From contig PBQA01000013.1 of the NCBI GenBank assembly GCA_002724925.1, forward strand, positions 372,001 through 436,000: a DNA stretch of 64,000 nt. The letters are read 5' to 3'. How positions within the stretch are numbered: position 1 is the first letter of the stretch; each line of letters begins with the position of its first letter. Made by a program: the position numbers and the translations under genes. The DNA is from Oceanospirillaceae bacterium. GTDB lineage: Bacteria > Pseudomonadota > Gammaproteobacteria > Pseudomonadales > Oceanobacteraceae. Under the pieces are notes generated by a model. That model searched no databases and had not been told where the DNA came from. It saw only the letters and a list, made by a program, of their open reading frames with translations. Shown here in pieces: positions 39,538 through 48,324 of this stretch.

Positions 39538-39541
39538 GCAT

Positions 39542-40399
39542 TTAAGACGGTCTGAATAATACCTTATGCGTCGTTGAAAGGTTAGTTCCTTTCGCAACAA
39601 AGGCCACATACTCAGCCGGTAACTGGTCAGAAACCTGTTTGGCTTCTGTCTCAGAACCGAAGCTTGAAAATATGCAAGCTCCAGTGCCCGTCATCTTAGC
39701 AAAGGAAAATTTATTTAGCAAATTCAATGCTTTACCTATTTCTGGGTAGAGCATTGTGACAACTTGCTGGCAGTCATTTCTGCCCCCTTGCCTCAACGCG
39801 GTGCGAATATTAATGACCTCTGTATCCCGGGTCAAGCCCTCATGTGTGAAAATTTTACCTGTATCGACATGCACTTGTGGGCAGACCACCAGAAACCAGG
39901 GCTCATCCAGCTCTGGTACGGGGGTAAGTACCTCGCCAACACCTTCGGCAAAAGCGGCTTCTCCGCGTATAAACACGGGCACATCGGCGCCCAGAGCGAG
40001 CCCCATATCTGCGAGTTCATCCAGATTCAGGTTAAGCTTCCAGAGATGGTTGAGTGCTAGCAGTGTGGTCGCTGCGTCGGAACTGCCACCGCCGAGGCCA
40101 CCTCCCATGGGTAATACTTTTTTAAGTTGAATATCAGCGCCGGGCGTTTTTCCGGTTGCGTAAGCTTGCAGCAGTCTTGCTGCTTTGATGATCAGGTTGT
40201 CTTCGAAAGGAACGTCGTCGATCGCTGGGCTGAGAGTTAACTCGCTATCGTTGCGAACCCGGAACGATAGCTCATCGCCATAATCCAGAAATTGAAACAG
40301 CGTCTGAAGATTGTGGTAACCGTCTGCCCGGCGTCCGGTGATATGCAGAAACAGGTTGAGCTTGGCAGGGGCGGGCAGTGTGAGCCAGTTGTCAGTCAT
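39542..40399 (-). CDS. ispE: 4-diphosphocytidyl-2-C-methyl-D-erythritol kinase IspE
   Basis: IspE is the GHMP-type kinase of the MEP isoprenoid pathway. The start is the ATG at 40399, giving 285 aa beginning MTDNWLTLPAPAKLNLFLHI; PAPAKLNL is the conserved N-terminus, and the open frame upstream is lolB. The ATP loop PMGGGLGGGSSDAATTL is near 96-112 and a C-terminal MTGTGACIFSSF near 251-262. It overlaps lolB by 8 bp, and the tRNA-Gln gene begins 5 bp beyond its stop. Confidence 0.95.
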   Translation of the reverse strand: MTDNWLTLPAPAKLNLFLHITGRRADGYHNLQTLFQFLDYGDELSFRVRNDSELTLSPAIDDVPFEDNLIIKAARLLQAYATGKTPGADIQLKKVLPMGGGLGGGSSDAATTLLALNHLWKLNLNLDELADMGLALGADVPVFIRGEAAFAEGVGEVLTPVPELDEPWFLVVCPQVHVDTGKIFTHEGLTRDTEVINIRTALRQGGRNDCQQVVTMLYPEIGKALNLLNKFSFAKMTGTGACIFSSFGSETEAKQVSDQLPAEYVAFVAKGTNLSTTHKVLFRPS

Positions 40400-40982
40400 G
40401 AAGTGTCCACTCACGGATCGAGAAGGTAAAACGGAAGTCATGGCCACTCACTTTAACCAGCCCCGGCAGCCAGTAGCCATTCTGATTTGAATAGCGCTTG
40501 TATGTAATGGTCCAGCCGTATTGCTCCATGCGTGAAAGAAGCCCGCTTTCGTCGTACTCAGTGTCAGCGTTGCCGTTCGGGCTGGCCTGTCCTTTTACCC
40601 AGTAGCGGATATCTGATACTGGGAAATTCCAGCCCAGGTAGAGCAGCATCAGTTCTTCTGGGGATTCTGCAAAGCGCGGCTCGTCCCAGCCGGGAAGCGT
40701 GAGTGCAGCAGAGTCCTTGTCCCCGCTGAGCCTTGTCGCGCCCTGACCAAGCGGCCCGGCGATATAGAGATCAAATTCGCGCTGGTTCTGTTTCCAGTCC
40801 ATGTAGCCGGTAGCACTGTCATCCGGTGTAATGACCGACATTTTGCCACGGACCTGCCAGTGCTGAACGTCATTCAGGCTGTCCTGCAGAGCGTCGCTGC
40901 CACCCTGAGGAAGAAATGACGCACAGCCTGACATCAGCAGAGCTGTGGCTGCAATGAGCAGCCGGGAGATAAAACGAGGCAT
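40392..40982 (-). CDS. lolB: Outer-membrane lipoprotein receptor LolB
   Basis: LolB accepts lipoproteins from LolA and inserts them into the outer membrane. The 196-aa product has a lipoprotein signal peptide (MSGC, Cys20) and a WQVRGKMSVITPDDSATGYMDW beta-barrel start near 42-63 that is typical of LolB. The hydrophobic loop region PLGQGATRLSGDKDSAAL follows near 77-94. It is tightly packed between the TPR lipoprotein gene and ispE, as in Pseudomonas. Confidence 0.93.
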   Translation of the reverse strand: MPRFISRLLIAATALLMSGCASFLPQGGSDALQDSLNDVQHWQVRGKMSVITPDDSATGYMDWKQNQREFDLYIAGPLGQGATRLSGDKDSAALTLPGWDEPRFAESPEELMLLYLGWNFPVSDIRYWVKGQASPNGNADTEYDESGLLSRMEQYGWTITYKRYSNQNGYWLPGLVKVSGHDFRFTFSIREWTLHD

Positions 40983-40983
40983 G

Positions 40984-42726
40984 TTATAAGTCCGACGGGT
41001 CTACACCAAGGCGTTCTAAGGTCTCATTAATGACCTCGCTCTTGGGTTCGAGTTCAAGGCCCTGGGACCAGATGTCGTATGCTGACTCTTTATCACCTGT
41101 GGTCCAGTGCCACTCACCCAGATGGGCTGCGATTTCATGATCGTTCATGCGGTTCCAGGCATCGAGCAGCAGGGGGCCTGCCTCATTCAGTTTGCCCTGA
41201 CGGAAATAGAGCCATCCCAGGCTATCAATGATGGCCGGGTTGTCGGGCTGGAGCGCAATGGCACGTTCAATCAGAGGTTCGGCCTCATCAAAACGGTCGG
41301 TTTTATTGGCCAGACTGTAGCCCAATGCATTGAGTGCCTCAGCATGCTCTGGGTTCTTATCAATGATGTAGCGCAGATCACTCTCGAGCAGAGCCATGTT
41401 CCCAAGACGTTCGGCCAGCATAGCGCGGGTATAACGCAGGTTGGTGTCTTCGGGTTCGGCCTCCAGGGCAATGGATACGCTCTCGAAGGCCTCCTGCTGG
41501 CGTCCGGCCTTGATTAATATGTCGGTCTCGAGACGGCGCAGCTGTCCTGCGTACTGAGGGAATTCAGCGCTGCGCTCCTGCAGGTAACTGGTCGCTGCAT
41601 CTGTGCCTTGCTCTTGATTGAGCAGTTGCGCCGCGGCAAGTTGCGCAGGCAGAAACTCGCGACTGTCGCCGATCTGGCGGTAGTAACTGATCGCCAGATC
41701 GGGATCATTTTCACTGGCGGCGATGCGCCCCAGGTAGTAACTGGCTTCTGATTGCTTGTCGCCGCTGTTCAGCAGTGTGCGCAGCAGCGGTTTGGCTTCG
41801 CTGTAATTTTCGAGCTCTTCTTCGAGAAGCGCCAGCGACAGAATGATCTGGTCATCATTGGGGTATTGACGGTTTATGGCAGCGAAGGCATTCCGGGCTT
41901 CCCGCACATCTCCCAGTTGCAGGAGCATGCGCGCACGCAGCACGGCGATCTGTTTGTTGTCCGGGTGATCATCCAGCAGCTTATCCAACCAGTCGATAGC
42001 TTCATCGACGCGTTGGTTACGAGCAAGAATGCGTGCCTTCTGCACGGCTGCAGGAAGTAACCCTGGCTCAAGTTTCAGGGCCTGATCAATACGCTGGATG
42101 GCGGCATCATCCTGACCAAGAGATTGCAGTAGAAGGGCTTGCCCGTACACCAGGTTGCCGCTTTCCGGGTAGGTTTGTGACAGAGCTTCGAGGTCACTGA
42201 GCTGATCGCCGCGGACTGTTTCATCGTTAGGCAGCAGGGCGGCTGCGTAGAAATCAAATTGCGCCACGCCCGTCATATCGTAGAAACGGGTGTACAGCTC
42301 AAGGCTTTGATCAAACGCCTTACGGCCAAGTGAGACCTGAGCCGCGGCTTGTACTGCACCGGGATCATCTGGTTCGACCTCGAGCCAGATTTCAGAAGCT
42401 TCAGCGGCAAACCCTGCAGCACCAATGTACTGAGCAATACGCAGAGCCCGTTCCGCGACGTTAGGGTCGCGGGTTTTACGGGCCTGATCAAGGTAATGAA
42501 AGAGTGCAACGTCGTAGCGTTGGCGCTGCCCTGCCATTTCGGCAACCAGCAATGAATACATGGTATTTGCCGGTATGGCTTTGTACTCGACAATTTTTTC
42601 CGGAGGCGCAGGAGTGGTCTCCCCGGAAGGCTTTGAATTCAGAGAGGCGCAGGCCGCGGTAACAGCGGTCAGGCCCAGTGTGAGGAGCGTCCGTCCGACG
42701 CGCCAGAACTGTTCAGCGTTGGCCAT
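40984..42726 (-). CDS. Tetratricopeptide-repeat lipoprotein
   Basis: A 580-aa protein with a signal peptide ending at a lipobox-like TAAC (Cys26), followed by repeated helical pairs across about residues 60-570. Clear TPR units include those around ALNALGYSLANKTDRFDEAE and DSLGWLYFRQGKLNEAGPLL. It is probably periplasmic or outer-membrane attached and acts as a scaffold. Its partner is unknown, but the same gene precedes lolB-ispE in related bacteria, so a role near outer-membrane lipoprotein biogenesis is possible. It diverges from hemA. Confidence 0.85.
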   Translation of the reverse strand: MANAEQFWRVGRTLLTLGLTAVTAACASLNSKPSGETTPAPPEKIVEYKAIPANTMYSLLVAEMAGQRQRYDVALFHYLDQARKTRDPNVAERALRIAQYIGAAGFAAEASEIWLEVEPDDPGAVQAAAQVSLGRKAFDQSLELYTRFYDMTGVAQFDFYAAALLPNDETVRGDQLSDLEALSQTYPESGNLVYGQALLLQSLGQDDAAIQRIDQALKLEPGLLPAAVQKARILARNQRVDEAIDWLDKLLDDHPDNKQIAVLRARMLLQLGDVREARNAFAAINRQYPNDDQIILSLALLEEELENYSEAKPLLRTLLNSGDKQSEASYYLGRIAASENDPDLAISYYRQIGDSREFLPAQLAAAQLLNQEQGTDAATSYLQERSAEFPQYAGQLRRLETDILIKAGRQQEAFESVSIALEAEPEDTNLRYTRAMLAERLGNMALLESDLRYIIDKNPEHAEALNALGYSLANKTDRFDEAEPLIERAIALQPDNPAIIDSLGWLYFRQGKLNEAGPLLLDAWNRMNDHEIAAHLGEWHWTTGDKESAYDIWSQGLELEPKSEVINETLERLGVDPSDL

Positions 42727-42804
42727 GGTGTGGTTTATCAGCAGATCCGGTATGCAACTATGTCGTTATTTAGGGTTACTTGGACAGGTAAGTCAAAGAT
42801 TTAG

Positions 42805-42834
42805 CGGGAAAATTCCCGTATGGCTGTTTATAAT
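42805..42834 (+). promoter_or_regulatory. hemA promoter region with inverted repeat
   Basis: TATAAT (42829-42834) lies 33 bp before the hemA start. The inverted repeat CGGGAA-AA-TTCCCG (42805-42818) occupies the expected -35 position, where no good TTGACA match exists. This pattern would suit a promoter controlled at that site, but no regulator is identified. Confidence 0.45.
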
Positions 42835-42867
42835 CGCGGCTTTTAGGCGAGGAACTCTGGCGGCAGA

Positions 42868-44130
42868 ATGAGTATCTGGGCATTGGGCATTAACCATAAA
42901 ACCGCTCCTGTAGCTGTTCGCGAACGCGTGGCGTTCGATCCTGCCGGTATGCCTGATGTGTTGAAAAACCTTCGTGCCCTGGACTGTGTCTCCGAAGTCG
43001 TTGTTCTATCGACCTGTAACCGCACCGAAATATATTGCACCGCTGACGATCGTTGCCCTGACCTGATTGGCCATTGGCTGGAACAGAATCAGGAAATCGG
43101 CCGCAATGATCTTGAAGCTTCTCTCTATTCTCTTGAGAACGACGACGCTGTATCTCACACCATGCGTGTTGCCAGTGGCCTGGACTCGTTGGTACTCGGC
43201 GAACCTCAGATTCTCGGCCAGATGAAGTCGGCGTTTGCAGTGGCTCAGGAGGCGGGTACAGTCGGCTCTGAACTTGGCCGGCTGTTCCGTCAGACGTTCT
43301 CGATTGCTAAGCGTGTCCGTACGGATACGGCCATCGGACAGAACCCTGTCTCCGTTGCGTTTGCTGCCGTGCGTATGGCCCAGCACATCTTTGCTGATAT
43401 GAAAAACAGCCGCGCGCTATTAATTGGTGCGGGCGAAACTATCGAACTGGTTGCCCGACATCTGCGTCAGGCGGGTGTTGAGCACCTGACACTGGCAAAC
43501 CGTACGCTGGCGCGTGCACAGACGCTGGCGCAGGAATTTCACGCAGAGGCGGTGTTGCTGGAAGATATCCCGGTGGTTCTGCCCGATGCTGATATCGTGA
43601 TTTCATCGACGGCCAGCCCCCTGCCAATCCTTGGCAAAGGGATGGTTGAGAAGGCGCTGAAGAAGCGTCGTCACAAGCCTATGTTTATGGTCGATATTGC
43701 AGTGCCGCGCGATATTGAAGCGGAAGTGGGCGAGCTTTCTGACGTATACCTCTACAGCGTTGACGATCTCAGGGATATCATTGAAGAGAACGTCCGCTCA
43801 CGTGAAGATGCCGCGCAGCAGGCTGAAGAGCTGATCGAAGCTGGCGTTGAACACTACATGCGTGAGCTGAAAGCGCTGGATGCGGTCAGTACATTGACAG
43901 ACGTGCGCAGTTACGTTGAAACACTGCGAGACGAGCAGCTTGAGAAAGCACTGAAACAGATTCAGAACGGGGGAGACCCCGAAAAAGTTCTGCGCACTTT
44001 TGCCCACACGTTCGGCAATAAAATGCTACATAAACCCATGACGGCGCTGCGCCGTGCTGGCGCCGAAGGGCGTCGTGAAGTCCTCGACTGGAGTCGGGAA
44101 CTGTTCGACCTGGATAACTCAAACGAATGA
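42868..44130 (+). CDS. hemA: Glutamyl-tRNA reductase HemA
   Basis: HemA reduces glutamyl-tRNA to glutamate-1-semialdehyde, the first step of the C5 tetrapyrrole pathway. The 420-aa protein starts [20 protein letters not shown], has the catalytic cysteine in [10 protein letters not shown] near 47-56, and [18 protein letters not shown] near 107-124. A Rossmann NADPH domain ([16 protein letters not shown] near 188-203) and a C-terminal helical dimerisation domain follow. It leads hemA-prfA-prmC-moeB with overlapping genes. Confidence 0.97.
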   Translation: MSIWALGINHKTAPVAVRERVAFDPAGMPDVLKNLRALDCVSEVVVLSTCNRTEIYCTADDRCPDLIGHWLEQNQEIGRNDLEASLYSLENDDAVSHTMRVASGLDSLVLGEPQILGQMKSAFAVAQEAGTVGSELGRLFRQTFSIAKRVRTDTAIGQNPVSVAFAAVRMAQHIFADMKNSRALLIGAGETIELVARHLRQAGVEHLTLANRTLARAQTLAQEFHAEAVLLEDIPVVLPDADIVISSTASPLPILGKGMVEKALKKRRHKPMFMVDIAVPRDIEAEVGELSDVYLYSVDDLRDIIEENVRSREDAAQQAEELIEAGVEHYMRELKALDAVSTLTDVRSYVETLRDEQLEKALKQIQNGGDPEKVLRTFAHTFGNKMLHKPMTALRRAGAEGRREVLDWSRELFDLDNSNE

Positions 44131-45212
44131 AACCTTCGATACTGCAAAAACTGGAAAGCCTCAGAGACCGCTATGAAGAGGTTGGACATCTGCTGTCTGA
44201 CCCGGATGTTATTGGCGATCAGGATAAATTCCGTAATCTTTCTAAGGAATATGCAGAGCTGGAAGAAGTCGCTAAAGCTTACTCAGATTATGAGCAGGCT
44301 GTATCAGATCAGGAAGAAGCGGAAGTGCTGGCCAGTGATGACGACCCGGATATGCGCGCCATGGGGCAGGAAGAGCTTGAATCGGCGAAGGTCGCCATTG
44401 CTGATCTGGAATCCAGAATCGAAATTCTGTTGCTGCCAAAAGACCCGGACGACAGCCGCAATGTGATTGTCGAAATCCGCGCGGGTACCGGCGGTGATGA
44501 GGCCGCCATTTTCTCTGGTGATCTCTATCGTATGTACACCCGCTTTGCTGAAACACAGGGCTGGCGTACCGAAATGATGAGCGCTAACGAGGGTGAACAC
44601 GGTGGTTTTAAAGAAGTCATCGTGCGTATCAGCGGTACCGATGTGTATTCGCGCCTTAAATTTGAATCCGGTGCGCACCGGGTCCAGCGAGTGCCTGAAA
44701 CAGAAAGCCAGGGACGTATTCATACGTCGGCCTGTACCGTGGCTGTGATGCCTGAAGTTGAAAGCGAAGACGAAGTCGACATCAATAAGAACGACCTGCG
44801 GATTGATACTTTCCGCGCATCCGGTGCCGGTGGTCAGCACGTCAACAAAACCGATTCGGCTATCCGTATTACACACATTCCGACGGGCGTCGTCGTTGAA
44901 TGTCAGGATGAGCGCTCGCAGCACAAGAACAAGGCTAAGGCCATGGCAATGCTGGCCACTCGTCTGCGTGATGCTCAGCGCGTTGCTGCGCAGGCTGAGC
45001 AGGCCGCGACGCGCAAATCACTGGTCGGTTCAGGCGATCGCTCAGAGCGTATCCGCACCTACAACTATCCGCAGGGCCGGGTGACCGATCACCGCATTAA
45101 CCTGACGCTCTACAAACTGGATGAAATCGTTCAAGGCGAACTGTCGCCCGTGATTGAACCTTTGATTCATGAGCATCAGGCCAATCTGCTCGCTGAAATG
45201 GCTGGGCAGTGA
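44127..45212 (+). CDS. prfA: Peptide chain release factor 1 (RF1)
   Basis: RF1 terminates translation at UAA and UAG. The 361-aa protein has the PET (PxT-type) stop-codon motif in [17 protein letters not shown] near 188-204, and the GGQ motif in [14 protein letters not shown] near 232-245. The glutamine of GGQ is the substrate of PrmC, encoded next. RF1 reads the amber codon that interrupts the TonB receptor gene at 51868-51870, so it would normally end translation there. It overlaps hemA and prmC by 4 bp each. Confidence 0.98.
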   Translation: MKPSILQKLESLRDRYEEVGHLLSDPDVIGDQDKFRNLSKEYAELEEVAKAYSDYEQAVSDQEEAEVLASDDDPDMRAMGQEELESAKVAIADLESRIEILLLPKDPDDSRNVIVEIRAGTGGDEAAIFSGDLYRMYTRFAETQGWRTEMMSANEGEHGGFKEVIVRISGTDVYSRLKFESGAHRVQRVPETESQGRIHTSACTVAVMPEVESEDEVDINKNDLRIDTFRASGAGGQHVNKTDSAIRITHIPTGVVVECQDERSQHKNKAKAMAMLATRLRDAQRVAAQAEQAATRKSLVGSGDRSERIRTYNYPQGRVTDHRINLTLYKLDEIVQGELSPVIEPLIHEHQANLLAEMAGQ

Positions 45213-46048
45213 AGACAGTTGGCGACTGGCTGGCGTTGGCACAAACGTCATTGAGCGATAGTGATTCTCCTCGTGCGGATGCTGAACTTCTGCTGATGCA
45301 TGTGTTGGATGTGAATCGCGCCTGGCTTTACACCTGGCCAGAAAAGACGCTGACAGAATCTCAGCAAGATTCACTGGACGCATTACTGGCTCGGCGTATT
45401 GAGGGACACCCGATAGCGCACCTGACGGGTGTCAGAGAGTTCTGGTCACTACCGCTCAGAGTTGCGCCTTCGACACTCATTCCAAGGCCGGATACTGAAA
45501 CTCTGATTGAATGGGTACTGGATCTGGATTTGCCAAAGAGCGCCCGCGTCATTGATCTTGGCACTGGCACGGGCGCGATTGCGCTGGCCATGAAAAGCGA
45601 ATACCCCTCATGGACAGTAGAAGCTGTTGAGTTTGATGCTGATGCGTGCGCGTTAGCGAACCTTAATGCCTCGCGTCTTGAACTTGATATCCATGTGATT
45701 CACGGCAGCTGGTTCGAGCACGTGGCTGGGCGTTTCGACCTGATTGTTTCCAACCCCCCGTATATCGACCCTGAAGACAGTCACCTTTCTGAAGGCGACG
45801 TACGCTTTGAACCCGCTTCGGCGCTCGTAGCTGCTCAATCAGGTCTGGCTGACCTGTTTCATATCATTGATCAGGCGCCTGATTACCTGAAACCCGGTGG
45901 CTGGCTGTTGCTGGAACATGGGTACGATCAGGCGGATGACGTATGTGACTACTTACGTCAGAAAGGTTTTGATAACGTTCAGAATCGCTGTGATCTGGGC
46001 GGCAACCCTCGCATTAGTGGCGGTCAACTGCCGGGAGCCTCTGAATGA
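45209..46048 (+). CDS. prmC: Release factor glutamine methyltransferase PrmC (GTG start)
   Basis: PrmC (HemK) N5-methylates the GGQ glutamine of RF1 and RF2. The 279-aa protein starts at GTG overlapping the prfA stop, and has an N-terminal helical RF-binding domain (about 1-80). Its Rossmann methyltransferase domain has [16 protein letters not shown] near 113-128 and the catalytic NPPY in [12 protein letters not shown] near 181-192. It overlaps the following MoeB-like gene by 4 bp, a common arrangement. Confidence 0.96.
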   Translation: MKTVGDWLALAQTSLSDSDSPRADAELLLMHVLDVNRAWLYTWPEKTLTESQQDSLDALLARRIEGHPIAHLTGVREFWSLPLRVAPSTLIPRPDTETLIEWVLDLDLPKSARVIDLGTGTGAIALAMKSEYPSWTVEAVEFDADACALANLNASRLELDIHVIHGSWFEHVAGRFDLIVSNPPYIDPEDSHLSEGDVRFEPASALVAAQSGLADLFHIIDQAPDYLKPGGWLLLEHGYDQADDVCDYLRQKGFDNVQNRCDLGGNPRISGGQLPGASE

Positions 46049-46818
46049 ACGACCATCAGCTACTGCGTTACAGCCGTCATATACTGCTTCCAGAGATTGA
46101 TATTGAAGGGCAGGAGGCAATCGCCAGAGCAACGGTTGTTGTGATTGGACTGGGTGGGCTTGGATCGCCGGTGGCGCTTTATCTGGCTGCATCCGGAGTC
46201 GGGCACTTGATTCTGGTAGATGACGATCAGGTTGAAATATCGAACCTGCAGCGGCAAGTGATCCATGACACTGAGTCCGTCGGCTTGAGTAAGGTGCAGT
46301 CGGCGGCGCAGCGCTGTCAGGCTGTGAACCCTGATGTGAAGGTGTCGACTCATGTACAGCGTGCCGACTATGACTGGTTGCACAAGCAAGCCTGGTTCAA
46401 TACCGGGTCTGAAGATCAGGGCTTGACCCTTATTGTCGACTGTTCCGATAACGCTGCCGTACGTTACGCAATTAATGATGTGTGTGTGCAAAAGCGCATC
46501 CCTTGGGTGTCCGGTGCTGCCGTTGCTTTGAATGGGCAGGTGGCTGTGTTTGATCCGAGCCAGCAGGATGCTCCCTGTTATCGATGTCTCTATCCATCCT
46601 TGAAAGATGACGCTCTGACCTGCTCAGAAAATGGCATCTTATCGCCTGTCGTTGGGGTTATAGGTACGATGCAGGTGGTTGAAGTGCTGCGCCTGATCGC
46701 TGGGTTTGGCACGCCACAACATGGTTACCTTCGTACCTACGATGCGAGTACAGCAGACTGGCAGCGTTGGAAGGTGCCTGCCAGGCAGAGCTGCTCCTGC
46801 CAGAGCGGTTCACGGTAG
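46045..46818 (+). CDS. moeB: HesA/MoeB/ThiF-family adenylyltransferase (probable MoeB)
   Basis: The enzyme adenylates the C-terminal glycine of a small ubiquitin-like sulfur carrier (MoaD or ThiS). The 257-aa protein has the ATP loop GLGGLGSPVALYLAASG near 35-51, the RQ and N motifs in ISNLQRQVIHD, and two zinc-binding Cys pairs: CYRC near 177-180 and CSCQ near 251-254. The hemA-prfA-prmC-moeB order supports MoeB. The exact partner (molybdopterin, thiamine or other) cannot be fixed from sequence. Confidence 0.85.
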   Translation: MNDHQLLRYSRHILLPEIDIEGQEAIARATVVVIGLGGLGSPVALYLAASGVGHLILVDDDQVEISNLQRQVIHDTESVGLSKVQSAAQRCQAVNPDVKVSTHVQRADYDWLHKQAWFNTGSEDQGLTLIVDCSDNAAVRYAINDVCVQKRIPWVSGAAVALNGQVAVFDPSQQDAPCYRCLYPSLKDDALTCSENGILSPVVGVIGTMQVVEVLRLIAGFGTPQHGYLRTYDASTADWQRWKVPARQSCSCQSGSR

Positions 46819-46884
46819 TTCTCTCTGTTTTTACTGAAATCCTGATGCCGCTTATCAGACCCTCTTCTTATACTTTATTACTAT

Positions 46885-46925
46885 ATGGTTATTTTAGAAA
46901 ATAGGAGTACTCTAAGAAAATAACT
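46885..46925 (+). promoter_or_regulatory. AT-rich repeats upstream of the sulfide:quinone oxidoreductase gene
   Basis: AGAAAATA occurs twice as a direct repeat (46896-46903 and 46915-46922) either side of the 8-bp palindrome GAGTACTC (46905-46912). The outer arms GTTATTTT and AAAATAAC are also an inverted pair. The cluster is about 25-60 bp before the start codon. This is a plausible operator for a sulfide-responsive regulator, but no such gene is nearby. Confidence 0.45.
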
Positions 46926-46944
46926 ATTCTCCGGAGGGACTCTC

Positions 46945-48219
46945 ATGGCACGTGTAGTAATTCTTGGCGCAGGCACCGGCGGTATGGCTGGTTCTTATGA
47001 AATTCGTGAGTTGTTGTCTAAAGAACATCAGGTCACAGTGATCAATGAGCGGGAAGATTTCTGGTTTGTCCCTTCTAATCCATGGATTGCTGTTGGTTGG
47101 CGTAAGCGCCCGGATACCAGCTTCCCCATCCGTCCTCATCTGGAAAAGAAGGGGATCGAATTCATTGCCCAGGCGGTGACGGCAATCGACCCGGATAAAA
47201 ACCAGCTGACCCTCGCCGATGGATCAACCGAAGCCTACGATTATCTCGTCATCGCTACCGGCCCCAAGCTGAACTTCGCTGCGGTCGAAGGTGCCGGCCC
47301 GCATGGGGGATTCACACAGTCGATCTGTGCGCTCGATCATGCCGAAACCTGCCTTGCTGATGTTGATAAGTTATCGGATGACCCGGGCCATGTGATTGTC
47401 GGCGCAATGCCCGGGGCTTCGTGCTTTGGCCCTGCGTATGAGTACGCTTTTATCCTCGATAAGGAACTCCGCAACCGTAAAGTGCGCGATAAAATTCCTA
47501 TGACCTACGTCACCAGCGAGCCTTATATCGGTCATCTGGGCCTTGGTGGGGTGGGGGATTCGAAATCCATGCTCGAAAGTGAATTACGCAATCGCCATAT
47601 TAAATGGATCACCAATGCTAAGGTCACTAAGGTCGGCGATGGCGTTATGTACGTTGAAGAATTAAACGACGACGGCTCGCTGAAAAAAGAACATGAGCTG
47701 CCATTTAATCACTCCATGATGCTACCGTCGTTCGCGGGTGTTGATCCTGTCGCCGCTGTTGAAGGGCTTTGCAATCCGAAGGGTTTTGTACTGATCGATG
47801 AGCATCAGCGCAATCCGAAATGGCGCAATATTTATTCGGCGGGTGTGTGTGTGGCTATCCCTCCGGTAGAAGAGACTCCGGTGCCGACCGGCACGCCAAA
47901 AACAGGTTATATGATCGAATCCATGATGACGGCGATTGCGCATAATCTGAAAGCCGACATCGAAGGCGGTGTTGCCGATGCTAAAGGCACGTGGAGTGCG
48001 ATCTGTCTGGCCGATATGGGTGATACCGGTGCGGCCTTTGTAGCGATTCCTCAGATTCCACCGCGTAATGTTACCTGGTTCAAAAAAGGTAAGTGGGTGC
48101 ACCTCGCTAAAGTCGCGTTTGAAAAGTACTTTATGCACAAAATGAAAACGGGTTCGTCTGAACCTGTGTTCGAGAAGTACACACTGAAGGCGCTGGGTAT
48201 TAATCGCTTGAAAGATTAG
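46945..48219 (+). CDS. sqr: Sulfide:quinone oxidoreductase-type flavoprotein
   Basis: SQR oxidises sulfide to polysulfide or sulfane sulfur and passes electrons to quinone at the membrane. The 424-aa protein begins with a dinucleotide-binding GAGTGG motif (residues 8-13). It has all three family cysteines in the usual places: Cys128 (SICALDHA), Cys160 (MPGASCFGPAYEY) and Cys354 (AICLADMG). Positions 128 and 160 match the Acidithiobacillus ferrooxidans enzyme exactly. A quinone-binding C-terminal amphipathic helix is likely. It is monocistronic, with GGAGGG at 46933-46938 as ribosome site. Confidence 0.88.
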   Translation: MARVVILGAGTGGMAGSYEIRELLSKEHQVTVINEREDFWFVPSNPWIAVGWRKRPDTSFPIRPHLEKKGIEFIAQAVTAIDPDKNQLTLADGSTEAYDYLVIATGPKLNFAAVEGAGPHGGFTQSICALDHAETCLADVDKLSDDPGHVIVGAMPGASCFGPAYEYAFILDKELRNRKVRDKIPMTYVTSEPYIGHLGLGGVGDSKSMLESELRNRHIKWITNAKVTKVGDGVMYVEELNDDGSLKKEHELPFNHSMMLPSFAGVDPVAAVEGLCNPKGFVLIDEHQRNPKWRNIYSAGVCVAIPPVEETPVPTGTPKTGYMIESMMTAIAHNLKADIEGGVADAKGTWSAICLADMGDTGAAFVAIPQIPPRNVTWFKKGKWVHLAKVAFEKYFMHKMKTGSSEPVFEKYTLKALGINRLKD

Positions 48220-48244
48220 CGCTGATACGACTTTCTGATGAAAT

Positions 48245-48286
48245 AAAAAAGTCCGGTAGACAACACAGTTGCCACCGGGCTTTTTT
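48245..48286. terminator. Bidirectional terminator between sqr and phytase genes
   Basis: AAAAAAGTCCGGT (48245-48257) pairs with ACCGGGCTTTTTT (48274-48286) with one T-G wobble and a 16-nt loop. A T-run follows the stem on both strands, so it can terminate both the + strand sqr gene and the - strand phytase gene, which converge here. Confidence 0.8.
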
Positions 48287-48324
48287 AGTTTCTTTAGTGA
48301 TTCTGGCTTTAAGTGTTCGGGAAC

